A DNA stretch of 64,000 nt from Acidomonas methanolica. GTDB lineage: Bacteria > Pseudomonadota > Alphaproteobacteria > Acetobacterales > Acetobacteraceae. Of this stretch, positions 53,718 to 63,110 are shown piece by piece. The first letter of the stretch is position 1. The number at the start of each line of letters is the position of its first letter. A program made the position numbers and the translations under genes. The stretch covers positions 327,825 through 391,824 of the forward strand of contig NZ_SLZN01000001.1 of NCBI RefSeq assembly GCF_004346035.1, in the 5' to 3' direction. A model generated the notes under the pieces. That model was not told where the DNA came from and searched no databases. It was given only the letters and a program-made list of their open reading frames with translations.

Positions 53718-54323
53718 ATGTCTTTTCATCATCACTTCCACCACGCAATCGGACGCCATGGCGGATTCGGCGGCGGGTTCGGGCGTCACGGCGGCCGCTT
53801 CAGCAGACGCCACGGCGACGATTTCCCGGGCGGCCGCAAGCTCAACGCCGAGGAACTCCAGCTCGTCATCCTCGCCCTTCTGAACGAGAGCCCCGCCCAT
53901 GGCTACGAGATCATCCGCCGCCTCGAGGAGCGCTCGAACGGCTTCTACAAGCCCAGCCCCGGCATGGTGTATCCAGCACTCACCTATCTGGAGGAAATCG
54001 GCCAGACCTCCTTCACCCAGGAAGGCACCCGCAAGCTCTACGCCCTGACGGACGAAGGCCGCGCCTATCTTCACGCCAACGAGGCCCAGGCCGAGACCAT
54101 CCTCGACATTCTCGCCCGGATCGGCAGTCGCATGGCCGACGTGCGCGACGCCTTCGCCGGCCTGCACGACGCCGACCCCCGGGCCGCGGACAGCCTTCAC
54201 GACGCCCGCCACGCCCTCAAGAGCGCTCTGTACCGCCTGCGCGGCTGCACGCCCGCCGAGGCCCGCCGCATCGCCGACATCCTCAAGCGCGCCACCGCCG
54301 AAATCCTGGGAAAGCCCGACTGA
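53718..54323 (+). CDS. His-rich PadR-family repressor, YqjI-like
   Basis: The 201-residue protein begins MSFHHHFHHAIGRHGGFGGG, a His/Gly-rich extension of about 30 residues. A PadR winged helix (about 42-115, with ELQLVILALLNESPAHGYEI and YKPSPGMVYPALTYLEEIG) and a helical dimerisation tail follow. E. coli YqjI has the same plan: a metal-binding His-rich N-terminus and PadR core, repressing the ferric-siderophore reductase gene yqjH in response to nickel and iron. Here the next gene is a siderophore-interacting reductase, so the same circuit is likely. Confidence 0.85.
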   Translation: MSFHHHFHHAIGRHGGFGGGFGRHGGRFSRRHGDDFPGGRKLNAEELQLVILALLNESPAHGYEIIRRLEERSNGFYKPSPGMVYPALTYLEEIGQTSFTQEGTRKLYALTDEGRAYLHANEAQAETILDILARIGSRMADVRDAFAGLHDADPRAADSLHDARHALKSALYRLRGCTPAEARRIADILKRATAEILGKPD

Positions 54324-55117
54324 TGAACTACCATTCCCGCACGCCGCTGCGCGTCCGACACCCGCTCCGCCTGCGCCGCATCCATGTCGCGGACGTGATT
54401 CCCCTCTCGCATGGCATGCAGCGCATCGTCTTCACCGGCGAAGACCTGCGCGATTTCGCCACCGCCGCCGCGGACGATCACGTCAAGCTGTTCTTCCCGC
54501 AACCCGGCACGACGACGCTCACTCTGCCGGACCTCAACGCCGACCGCCCCGCGCCCGACGTAATCGCCCGCGATTACACCCCGCGCCGCTTCGACCCCGA
54601 CACCCGCGAACTCACCATCGATTTCGTCCTGCACGAGACCGGGCCCGCCACATGCTGGGCCGCCAGGGCCAGACCCGGCCAGACGCTGGGCATGGGCGGC
54701 CCCAAAGGCTCCCATATCGTGCCGGACGATTACGCCCATTACCTCCTGATCGGCGACGACAGCGCCCTGCCCGCCCTCGCCCGCCGCCTCGCGGAAATGG
54801 CGCCCGGCACGCCGACGACCGTCATCGTCGAAACTGCGCGGGCGAACGAGGACTACCCATTGCACACCTGCGCCCAGGCCATCATCCATCGTTGCTGCCG
54901 CGACCGGGCGGCCGGTGAATCCCATGAACTCGACCGCCTCCTGCGCCGTGTCGCACTGCCCTCGACCGACACCTATGCCTGGATCGCCGGAGAAATCGAC
55001 ACCGCCCGCCGCCTGCGCGACTACCTCGTCACCGACGAAGCCATTCCCCGCGCCCAGATCCGCGCCGCAGGCTATTGGCGCCTCAATGCGGCGGGAGGCG
55101 GCGCCCGCATCAACTGA
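54323..55117 (+). CDS. Siderophore-interacting protein / ferric-siderophore reductase, YqjH-like
   Basis: The 264-residue flavoprotein has the FAD-binding segment VIARDYTPRRFDPDTREL (about 73-90) and VLHETGPATCWAARARPGQT. An NAD(P)H-binding half with HYLLIGDDSALPALARRLAE and the C-terminal RAAGYWRLNA completes the family pattern. It releases iron from ferric siderophores in the cytosol. The ATG overlaps the padR stop (TGATG), so the pair is one transcript. Confidence 0.88.
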   Translation: MNYHSRTPLRVRHPLRLRRIHVADVIPLSHGMQRIVFTGEDLRDFATAAADDHVKLFFPQPGTTTLTLPDLNADRPAPDVIARDYTPRRFDPDTRELTIDFVLHETGPATCWAARARPGQTLGMGGPKGSHIVPDDYAHYLLIGDDSALPALARRLAEMAPGTPTTVIVETARANEDYPLHTCAQAIIHRCCRDRAAGESHELDRLLRRVALPSTDTYAWIAGEIDTARRLRDYLVTDEAIPRAQIRAAGYWRLNAAGGGARIN

Positions 55118-55243
55118 CCGGGCCATAACCGAAAGGGCCAGCCGAAAGCCGCCTGATCACGCCCCTCACCTCGCCTTTGCGCCTGACGGCGATCCCGCCC
55201 CATACTGGGCGGAACAGATCAGCACGGCGCAGGAGCGGCACCC

Positions 55244-56640
55244 ATGTCATCGACGGAATTGCACCCCGGGACGGCAAGTTTCTCGCTCAACCCCGCGACG
55301 GGAGAGCGTTTCGCGCGGCATGACCCGCTCAGCGACGCCGACCTCGAAAGGGTGCTCGCCCGCACGGCGCAGGCCGCCGGGCGCTGGAAGGACAGTTCCC
55401 ACGTAGAGCGACAGTCCCTCCTGCGACGTTTCGGCGCGGCGCTGCGCACGGCGCGCGACGGGCTGGCGGAGGAGGCCACGCGAAATGGGCAAGCCGATCG
55501 CTCAGGCGCGGGCGGAGGTCGAAAAATGCGCCGCGCTCTGCGACTGGTATGCGGACCATCTCCCGCGCCTCCTGGCCGATGATCCCCTCGACGCGGGGGA
55601 GCGCACGGCATGGCTGGCCTATCGTCCGCTGGGCGTGATCTTCGCGGTCATGCCCTGGAACTTCCCCCATTGGCAGATCCTGCGCGCCGCCATGCCGATC
55701 ATCGCGGGCGGGAACGGCTTTCTCGTCAAACCCGCGATCAACACACACCATCGATCGGCGCGCATGCTGGAACGGCTGTGGCAGGAGACGGACGGGCCGC
55801 CGGACGTGTTCGCCGTCGCCCATGTGACCAACGAGCAGGCCTCCACGATCATTGCCGACCGGCGGATCGCGGGCGTCACGGTGACGGGCAGCGTGGCGGC
55901 TGGCAGCGCCATCGCCGCGCAGGCCGGACGCGCAGTGAAGAAGACCGTGCTCGAACTCGGCGGCGCGGACCCGTTCATCGTGCTGGCCGACGCCGATCTC
56001 GACGAGGTCGTGCCGGCGGCCGTTACGGCGCGGTTCCAGAATTCCGGCCAGATCTGCATCGCCGCCAAGCGGCTGATCCTCGAAGCGCCGATCGCCGCCG
56101 CGTTCACCCGACGCTTCGAGGACGCGGTCGCGGCGCTCAAAATCGGCGATCCCATGGAAGAAGAGACGTTCATCGGCCCGATGGCGCGCGAGGACCTGCT
56201 GCGCGGACTCGACGATCAGGTCCGCCGCAGCATCGCGGCCGGAGCGCGGCTGCTGACCGGCGGCAAACGGCTGGACGGTCCCGGCGCCTTCTATGCCCCG
56301 ACGATTCTCGCCGATGTCCGTCCCGGCATGGCAGCCTTCGACGAGGAGTTGTTCGGCCCCGTCGCCTCGCTCGTCGTCGCGGCGGACAGGGACGACGCCG
56401 TCACCCTCGCCAATCGCAGCGAAATACGGTCTGAACGCCAGCATCTGGACGAGCGATCCCGAGACGGGGCGCCGCCTCGCCGCGCGGATCGAGGCGGGCG
56501 GGGTCTTCATCAACGCCATCCCGGCCTCCGACCCGCGCCTGCCCATCGGCGGGATCAAGCGGAGCGGATACGGGCGGGAACTCGGCGCGCACGGCATACG
56601 CGCCTTCATGAACGCCCAGACCGTGTGCGATGCGGGCTGA
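55244..56640 (+). pseudogene. Aldehyde dehydrogenase (succinate-semialdehyde type) broken by two frameshifts
   Basis: Three consecutive frames together encode one full-length aldehyde dehydrogenase of about 465 residues. The N-terminus runs from ATG 55244 to RDGLAEEATR. The frame shifts near 55481-55485 into MGKPIAQARAEVEKCAAL and on through VMPWNFPHWQILR, the catalytic Glu in VLELGGADPF and the catalytic Cys in NSGQICIAAKR. It shifts again near 56421 (one extra G) into KYGLNASIWTSDPETG, ending IGGIKRSGYGRELG. Each shift is +1. Catalytic residues are intact, so the damage looks recent, or a sequencing error. It is unlikely to give active enzyme as read. Confidence 0.82.
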
Positions 56641-56685
56641 CCGCCGCAACGGATCGCGCGTCCGGGCGGCTCAGCGCCGCTGAAC

Positions 56686-57642
56686 TCAGGGGCGGCTTGC
56701 CTCGTCGAGAAGCGCGAGATCCTCCGCGGCGAGCCCGAGAGTCGCCGCCCGCGCGAAGCTCTCGACATGCGCGCGCTTCGTGGCGCTGGCGATCGGCGCC
56801 GTCACGCCCTCCTTCGCGATCAGCCAGGCGAGCGCGACTTCCGCGTCCGTCGCCTGATGACGCCCCGCGACCTCATCGAGCGCGGCGAGACACCGCATGC
56901 CTCGGGGCGTGAGGTATTTTCCGATCCCCTGGCCGCGGCGGCTCTGGCCGAAATCGTTCTCCGTACGATACTTGCCGGTCAGGAATCCCGAGGCGAGGCT
57001 GTAATAGGTGACGACCCCCAGCCCCTCGCGCAGGCAGAGGTCGCGCAAAGCCCCCTCGAAACCGGCTCGGTCATAGAGATTATATTCCGGCTGAAGAACC
57101 TGATAGCGCGGCAAACCCGTTCTTTCCGCCACATGCAGGGCCTCGCCGAGTTGTGCCGCATCGAGATTCGACGCGCCGACAGACCGGATTTTTCCCTGTT
57201 CGAGCAGCGTCGCGTAAGCGCCCAGCGTTTCCTCATAAGGCGTGGCCGGATCGGGCCAGTGGGAGAAATAGAGGTCGATCCGCTCGATCCCGAGACGGGT
57301 CAGCGAGTCTTCGACCGCCTCGATGACCCATCGGCGGGACAGGCCTTTTTTACCGGGCGCGCCGAGATCGGACCCGACCTTGGTGAAGATCTTCACCTTC
57401 CCCCGCATCCCCGGCCGGGCGCGCAGCCAGCGGCCGATGATCGTTTCCGATTCCCCGCCCGTGTTGCCCGGCGCCCAGGCGGAATAGACATCCGCCGTAT
57501 CGATGGCGTCGAAACCATGATCGACGAACGCATCGAGGACATCGAAACTGGCCGCCTCATCGATGGTCCAGCCGAAGACGTTCCCACCGAAGACGATCGG
57601 CGCGATCTCCAGCCCCGTCTGTCCAAGAACGCGAGTCTTCAT
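56686..57642 (-). CDS. Aldo/keto reductase
   Basis: The 318-residue TIM-barrel protein has the catalytic tetrad Asp48 and Tyr53 (DAIDTADVYSAW), Lys88 (KIFTKVG) and His128 (LYFSHWPDP). It also has the NADPH site near IASATKRAHVES. It reduces aldehydes or ketones, and the plan resembles the YajO/Tas-like AKR group. It converges on the broken aldehyde dehydrogenase and is divergent from the MFS transporter gene. Confidence 0.9.
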   Translation of the reverse strand: MKTRVLGQTGLEIAPIVFGGNVFGWTIDEAASFDVLDAFVDHGFDAIDTADVYSAWAPGNTGGESETIIGRWLRARPGMRGKVKIFTKVGSDLGAPGKKGLSRRWVIEAVEDSLTRLGIERIDLYFSHWPDPATPYEETLGAYATLLEQGKIRSVGASNLDAAQLGEALHVAERTGLPRYQVLQPEYNLYDRAGFEGALRDLCLREGLGVVTYYSLASGFLTGKYRTENDFGQSRRGQGIGKYLTPRGMRCLAALDEVAGRHQATDAEVALAWLIAKEGVTAPIASATKRAHVESFARAATLGLAAEDLALLDEASRP

Positions 57643-57772
57643 GCCACTTCCCCTGTTTTCCCGTTGAACGTCACGCCATCAGAACCGAACGACGCCGTTC
57701 CGTCACGGTTTCACCCGCCGGGCGCATTTCCCTGCTTGATCAGGACGCGATGGCCTGGCCATAAAAACCCCG

Positions 57773-58990
57773 ATGCCTCCCGCCACACCGTCTCCCACAG
57801 AGTCCCCCACACATGATGCCGGACCGTCGATGCTGCGCCGCATCGGCGTGCTGCTGTTCCTGAGCTACCTCGCCGTCGGGATGTCGCTGCCAACGACCTC
57901 GCTTTTCGTCAGGGAGCAGCTGCATATGAGCAACGGGTTCGCGGGGCTGGCCGTCGGCATCGCGTTCCTCTCCACCATTTTCAGCCGGACGCCGGCCGGA
58001 AAACTCGCGGACCGGTTCGGCGGCAAACGCGCGGTGATCATCGGCATGCTGCTCTACGTCGTCGCCGCTGGCATCTGCGCGACGGCCGCTTTCCTGCCTG
58101 TCACGCATTTCATCTCCTTCGCCCTGCTCCTCTCCGGCCGCATCGTTCTGGGACTGGGCGAAAGCTTCACGGTGGTCGGCGTGCTCTCCTGGGGCTTCGG
58201 ACTCATGGGGGGCCATCGGGCCGGACGGGTCCTCACCGTCGTCGGCATGGCGATGTATGGCGCCCTGGCGGTCGGCAGCCTGCTGGGGCTGGATGTCATG
58301 CACCGCGCCGGTTACGCGGGAATGAGCGCCGCCTGCGCGATTCTGCCGCTGATCGGCCTGGCGCTGGCCTTGCCTGTCGCAGCGGCCGTGCCCCATCACG
58401 GCCTACGGGAGCCGATGCACCGGCTGCTCGGCCGGATCTGGGATCTGGGCATGGTCGTCTTCCTGCAAGGAATCGGCTTCGCGGTGATCGGCGCGTTCAT
58501 GCCGCTGCTTTTCCTGGTGCGTCACTGGCCGCATGTCGCCCTCGGCCTGACCGCCTTCGGCGCGGCCTTCGTTCTCGTCCGCGTCTTTTGCGGCCACCTG
58601 CCCGACAGGATCGGCGGCGCGAGGGTTGCGGCCGTCTCCCTCGCGGTCGAAACCACAGGCCAGGCGCTGATTCTCTTCGCCGCGACCCCGGGCTTTGCGC
58701 TGATCGGCGCCTTTCTCACCGGGGCGGGATGTTCGATGATGTTCCCCGCCATGGGCGTGGAAGTCATCCGCCGCATTCCGGCCCATTTGCGCGGCACCGC
58801 CATGGGCGTCTTTTCCGCCTTCCAGGATCTCGCCTATGGCGCGACCGGCCCGCTGACCGGGCTGCTCGCCGATCGTTACGGCTATGGCAGCGTCTTCCTC
58901 GTCGGCACGATTGCGGCGGCCCTGGGGCTCGCCGGCGCCTGCAATCTCATCCGGCTCGATCGCCGCGAAAGCGACGTGTCGTCAGGGTGA
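57773..58990 (+). CDS. MFS transporter, YhhS/YfcJ-like
   Basis: The 405-residue protein has twelve predicted membrane helices and the MFS motif between helices 2 and 3 (GKLADRFGGKRAVI, about 75-88), with a second copy in GHLPDRIGGARVAAV. The GRIVLGLGESFTVVGVLSWG segment resembles YhhS/YfcJ drug and sugar exporters. A short hydrophilic N-terminus of about 20 residues precedes helix 1; an internal ATG (codon 20) could be the real start. Substrate unknown. Confidence 0.87.
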   Translation: MPPATPSPTESPTHDAGPSMLRRIGVLLFLSYLAVGMSLPTTSLFVREQLHMSNGFAGLAVGIAFLSTIFSRTPAGKLADRFGGKRAVIIGMLLYVVAAGICATAAFLPVTHFISFALLLSGRIVLGLGESFTVVGVLSWGFGLMGGHRAGRVLTVVGMAMYGALAVGSLLGLDVMHRAGYAGMSAACAILPLIGLALALPVAAAVPHHGLREPMHRLLGRIWDLGMVVFLQGIGFAVIGAFMPLLFLVRHWPHVALGLTAFGAAFVLVRVFCGHLPDRIGGARVAAVSLAVETTGQALILFAATPGFALIGAFLTGAGCSMMFPAMGVEVIRRIPAHLRGTAMGVFSAFQDLAYGATGPLTGLLADRYGYGSVFLVGTIAAALGLAGACNLIRLDRRESDVSSG

Positions 58991-59054
58991 ACGGCCCGGT
59001 CGGCAGACGCCTCGCCCGTTTTTTCAGATGTCCGTTTTTTCAGGCGCCCTTTGC

Positions 59055-59585
59055 TCAGACAATCGACCGCCAGACGGCGTCGCGCCGCAAGGCATGATGC
59101 AGCCCGATGGCGATGTGACCGGCGAGCAGAAGGCCGAGCGTCCATGCACAGATCTGATGAACGGTCATCAACGTACCCCCCAGCGCGCGGTTCGCCGCGA
59201 CGAGGCGCGGCAACGTCACGAGCCACAGCATGGGGGCGCTGCTGTCATAAGCGTTCGACATGGCCCAGCCGGAAACGGGCGTCACCAGCAGGAGCAGATA
59301 CATAACGGCCTGCGTCACCCGCGCGGCCTTGCGCTGGAATGCGGGGATGAAGCCGGGCAATTGCGGCGGAACATGACCGGCGCGCCAGGCAAGGCGCAGC
59401 ACGACCAGGATGATGATCGTCGTGGCCAGTTCCTTGTGAAGGCCGATAACCCACTTCCTGACGTCACGTTCCGTGTCGGGAATGAGTTCCCCGCCCGTAA
59501 AGCCGATGCACCAGACGGGAATGATGATCGCCGCCATGAGCCAGTGCAGCCATCGGGCGACGGAGGAGTACCGGGCAACAGTCAT
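59055..59585 (-). CDS. Cytochrome b561-family membrane protein
   Basis: The ATG at 59585 follows AAGGA by seven bases and is preferred over 59606. The 176-residue protein has four membrane helices with haem-ligand candidates His14 (ARWLHWLMAA), His50 (VIGLHKELAT), His143 (TVHQICAW) and His157 (LLAGHIAIGLHHAL). It belongs to the bacterial b561 (CybB) family, which moves electrons between quinol and superoxide or other acceptors in the inner membrane. The 263 bases upstream to the next gene hold no supported feature. Confidence 0.92.
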   Translation of the reverse strand: MTVARYSSVARWLHWLMAAIIIPVWCIGFTGGELIPDTERDVRKWVIGLHKELATTIIILVVLRLAWRAGHVPPQLPGFIPAFQRKAARVTQAVMYLLLLVTPVSGWAMSNAYDSSAPMLWLVTLPRLVAANRALGGTLMTVHQICAWTLGLLLAGHIAIGLHHALRRDAVWRSIV

Positions 59586-59848
59586 GGCCGCATCCTTGCT
59601 CGTCAAAGAAAAAGAGAAAATCGCCGACTTCCCTCGACGGATGACCCAGCGATCGCAGTTTTGACCCGTTTCTGTCCAGTGGAATATGATGCAGATACGT
59701 GACGATCCGCCAAAACTCTTCGAGAGCCGCTCCCGTCATCCCGCGGGCGTGCTCCCGCCCAGGACACGACCGTACAAGCAGTTAACTTGACGCCGCAGGG
59801 CCGAGACGGCAGGCGGAAAGCTGCCTTTCAATCGACATCGGAGCAGAA

Positions 59849-60826
59849 GTGAGTACAGACCTGCCAGGAGGATCGGCGGCGGGGCACGAACATGCCGTGC
59901 GCGGCGTTCTGTTCGCCTTTGCCGCTTTCGCCGCGTTTTCCTTCAGCGATGCAAGCGTCAAGCTGGTTCACGGCGCATTGCCGCCCTATGAATCGGCGTT
60001 CTTCGGCGCGGTGTTCGCGCTGCTGGTGTTGCCGCTCCTGCGCAAGCCGGGCGAGCCATGGCACGATATCCTCGCCACAAATAATCGTCTGCTCTGGACG
60101 GTGCGGTTTCTCGGCTACCCGATGGGTGTCGCGGGCAGCGTGATCGCCTTCACGCATCTGACGATGGCGGAAGCCTTCACGCTGATCTTCCTCCAGCCGA
60201 TTTTTGTTACGCTCATGTCGGTCGCGTTTCTTGGGGAGCGGATCTTCTGGCCCCGCAAGCTCGCGGTCCTGCTGGGGTTCATCGGCGTGCTGGTGGTGCT
60301 GCGGCCGGGACTCCGGCCTTTGTCCATAGGGCATTTCGGCGCCGCCCTCGCGGGATTGGGCGGAGCGATCCAGGTGGTGAGTTTCCGCGCCTCGGGACCG
60401 ACGGAGAAAAGACTCCCGCTCTTCGGGGCGGGCATTCTCGGGGCGCTCCTGCTGTGCGGGCTGGCAAGCATCCCCGTGTTCCGCCTGCCGACCGGCAAGG
60501 AGCTTCTCTATCTTTCGAGCTACGGGCTGCTGGCGGCGGCGGCGAACATGCTGCTGATGCGCGCCGCGCGTGACGCCCCGGCCGCGCAGATCGGCCCGAC
60601 GCAATACAGCCAGATGATCTGGGCAATCCTGATCGGCTATGTCGTGTTCGGCGACGTCGTCGACACGCCGACCATCATCGGCATGGTGCTGATCGTGGCC
60701 TCCGGGCTCATCACGCTGCTCCGCGAGCGGAAGGTGGGGACCACGCTGCCGCCGCCGGTGGGGCGGCCGAGCGCCGCCGCCTCCTCGCTCATGGAAGACA
60801 CGCCGGATCTGCCAGCCGCCTCCTGA
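59849..60826 (+). CDS. EamA/DMT-family transporter
   Basis: The 325-residue protein has ten predicted membrane helices in two EamA repeats (about 18-145 and 165-300). Examples are FSFSDASVKLVHGALPPYES at the start of repeat 1 and AAQIGPTQYSQMIWAILIGY in repeat 2. A proline-rich cytosolic tail follows. Start is GTG. It probably exports a small metabolite or amino acid. The substrate is unknown. Confidence 0.87.
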   Translation: MSTDLPGGSAAGHEHAVRGVLFAFAAFAAFSFSDASVKLVHGALPPYESAFFGAVFALLVLPLLRKPGEPWHDILATNNRLLWTVRFLGYPMGVAGSVIAFTHLTMAEAFTLIFLQPIFVTLMSVAFLGERIFWPRKLAVLLGFIGVLVVLRPGLRPLSIGHFGAALAGLGGAIQVVSFRASGPTEKRLPLFGAGILGALLLCGLASIPVFRLPTGKELLYLSSYGLLAAAANMLLMRAARDAPAAQIGPTQYSQMIWAILIGYVVFGDVVDTPTIIGMVLIVASGLITLLRERKVGTTLPPPVGRPSAAASSLMEDTPDLPAAS

Positions 60827-60880
60827 AACTGATCACTCTATCAGGAGCGGACGGCCCCGCCCGCGACAGGCGGCGTCCGG

Positions 60881-62341
60881 TCAGGCGACGAGCCGTCCTT
60901 CCTTGTCCACCAGTTCGATCGGGTAATCCCCGGTGAAGCAGGCGTCGCAATAACCGGCAGCCATCGCATCACGCCCTTCATGGCCCAGCGCGCGATAAAG
61001 CCCGTCAAAGGAAATGAACGCCAGACTATCCACCCCGATCACCTCGGCCATCGAGGCAAGATCATGCGTCGCCGCGAGGAGCTTGCTCTCCTCCGGCGTG
61101 TCGATTCCGTAAAAACAAGGGTGCCGCGTCGGCGGGCTGGAAATGCGCATATGCACCTCTGTTGCGCCCGCCGCCCGCACCATGTCCACGATCTTGCGCG
61201 ACGTGGTCCCGCGCACGATCGAATCATCCACCAGCACCACGCGCTTGCCCTCCAGCACGACGCGATTGGCGGAGTGCTTCATCCGCACGCCGAGGTGACG
61301 GATATGATCCGTAGGCTCGATGAAGGTGCGACCGACATAGTGGTTGCGGATGATCCCCATCTCGAAGGGAATGCCGCTCTCCATGGCGAAACCCATCGCC
61401 GCGGGAACGCCGGAATCGGGGACGGGCACGATCACATCGGCATCGACCGCGCTTTCCCGCGCCAGTTCGACCCCGATCTTCTGTCGCGCCGTATAGACGG
61501 GATGGCCCTCCAGCACGGAATCCGGCCGGGCGAAATAGATATACTCGAACACGCAGAAACGCGGCGACACGGGGCTGAACGGCTTGATGGACCGCACGCC
61601 CGCATCGTCGATCACCACGATCTCGCCCGGCTCCACATCACGCACGAACTCCGCGCCCATGATGTCCAGCGCGCAGGTCTCGCTCGCCAGCACCCACGCG
61701 CCGGAATGGGGCAGCCGCCCGAGGATCAGCGGACGCACGCCCAGCGGATCGCGCAGGCCGATCATCATGTCCGAGGTCAACGCCACCAGCGAATAGGCGC
61801 CCTTCACCTGCTTCACCGCGTCGATCAGCCGGTCCATCACCGTCTCGTAGAGGGAAATGGCGATGAGATGGACGAACACCTCCGAATCCGTGGTGGACTG
61901 GAAGATGCAGCCGCGCCGCACCAGCACCTTCCGCAGCGTCTCGGCATTGGTCAGGTTGCCGTTATGCGCGACTGCGAGGCCACCGAACTCGAATTCCGCG
62001 AAAAGCGGCTGCACATTCCGCAACAGCGTAGCACCCGTCGTGGCGTAGCGGTTGTGCCCGATCGCCGAACGCCCCGGCAACGAGGCGATCACGCGCGGAT
62101 CGTTGAACACGTCCCCCACCAGCCCCAGCCCCTTGTGCTGGCGGAACCCTTCCACGGAATGGCTGACGATTCCCGCCGCCTCCTGCCCGCGATGCTGGAG
62201 CGCATGCAGCCCGAGCGCCGCCAGGGCCGCCGCCTCGTCCGCGCCCCAGATTCCCACGACGCCGCATTCCTCATGAGGACGCCCATCCCGGAACGGCGCG
62301 GACGAATCCGGGGCGGCAACAGGAGCGGAGGAAGGAATCAT
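60881..62341 (-). CDS. purF: Amidophosphoribosyltransferase
   Basis: PurF makes phosphoribosylamine from PRPP and glutamine, the first step of purine synthesis. The 486-residue precursor has the N-terminal nucleophile Cys26 after HEE (HEECGVVGIWG), exposed by loss of a 25-residue propeptide. The glutaminase domain carries HNRYATTG and NGNLTNAE. The PRPP-binding loop is VVLVDDSIVRGTTSRKIV. CxxC-type iron-sulfur ligands near the C-terminus (YCDACF) suggest a [4Fe-4S] form. It follows cvpA by 60 bases, the usual operon order. Confidence 0.96.
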   Translation of the reverse strand: MIPSSAPVAAPDSSAPFRDGRPHEECGVVGIWGADEAAALAALGLHALQHRGQEAAGIVSHSVEGFRQHKGLGLVGDVFNDPRVIASLPGRSAIGHNRYATTGATLLRNVQPLFAEFEFGGLAVAHNGNLTNAETLRKVLVRRGCIFQSTTDSEVFVHLIAISLYETVMDRLIDAVKQVKGAYSLVALTSDMMIGLRDPLGVRPLILGRLPHSGAWVLASETCALDIMGAEFVRDVEPGEIVVIDDAGVRSIKPFSPVSPRFCVFEYIYFARPDSVLEGHPVYTARQKIGVELARESAVDADVIVPVPDSGVPAAMGFAMESGIPFEMGIIRNHYVGRTFIEPTDHIRHLGVRMKHSANRVVLEGKRVVLVDDSIVRGTTSRKIVDMVRAAGATEVHMRISSPPTRHPCFYGIDTPEESKLLAATHDLASMAEVIGVDSLAFISFDGLYRALGHEGRDAMAAGYCDACFTGDYPIELVDKEGRLVA

Positions 62342-62401
62342 GGACGGGTCACTCCACGGGCAAAGCCGGCCTGCCGGAACCGGACGAAAAGATGCGGGCG
62401 A

Positions 62402-62923
62402 TCAGAAAGCCGCGTCATGGCCTGCCGCACGCAGCGGCGCAAGCCCTGACCACGCCGGATCGGGCAGAATACTCTCCAGATGGGTCGCCGCCGCCACGAT
62501 ATAAGGGCCGAGCCTGCTGCCATGCAATTCCAGCATGGCAGCAGACCCGAACACCATCCGCGCCAGCATGAAAATCGCCACCAGCACGCTGAATCCCAGC
62601 ACCGCCCCCAGCGCGGCCCCCAGCAGCCGATCCACGCCGCCCAGCCCGAGCCCGCGCACGACCCCCACCACCATGCGCGCGACCAGCGAGAACGCCAGCA
62701 TCGCCACGACGAAACAGATGGCGATCCCCAGCACCATGGCAAGGGTCGCCTGCACCCCGTGGGAGCGCAGCAGCGCGGCCGGCACCTCGCCCCAGCAGGC
62801 CGCGACCCATCCCGCTCCGACCCAGGCGGCGAAGCCCAATACGATCGACCAGAATCCGCCGAACAGCCCCCAGAGACCGCCCAGCGCCATGATCGTCACG
62901 CCCAGTATGTCCGCGCTCGCCAT
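62402..62923 (-). CDS. cvpA: CvpA-family membrane protein
   Basis: The ATG at 62923 (MASADILGVTIMALGGLWGL) gives a 173-residue protein with four membrane helices and a C-terminal amphipathic region. In E. coli cvpA precedes purF and is needed for colicin V production and bile resistance. An upstream in-frame ATG (62977) adds 18 residues before helix 1 that do not look conserved. Confidence 0.9.
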   Translation of the reverse strand: MASADILGVTIMALGGLWGLFGGFWSIVLGFAAWVGAGWVAACWGEVPAALLRSHGVQATLAMVLGIAICFVVAMLAFSLVARMVVGVVRGLGLGGVDRLLGAALGAVLGFSVLVAIFMLARMVFGSAAMLELHGSRLGPYIVAAATHLESILPDPAWSGLAPLRAAGHDAAF

Positions 62924-63110
62924 CACTCCCGCTTTCCCGGCGCGCCCCGGACCATGTTCCGACCCGAACGGACCCATCCGAGCCGGTGAAGACGCCCTCA
63001 GAACAATACCCTAAATTGCCCGCTCAGAAATCAACGAAAAAACCTGCCTGTAAACGCCGGAAGTCACATTCTGTCGCAAATAGATATGAATCGTCACAGG
63101 TAGCTTGCCA

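Noticed and set aside
60980..62449. 489-codon plus-strand frame
   Set aside because: Antisense to purF; shadow composition.
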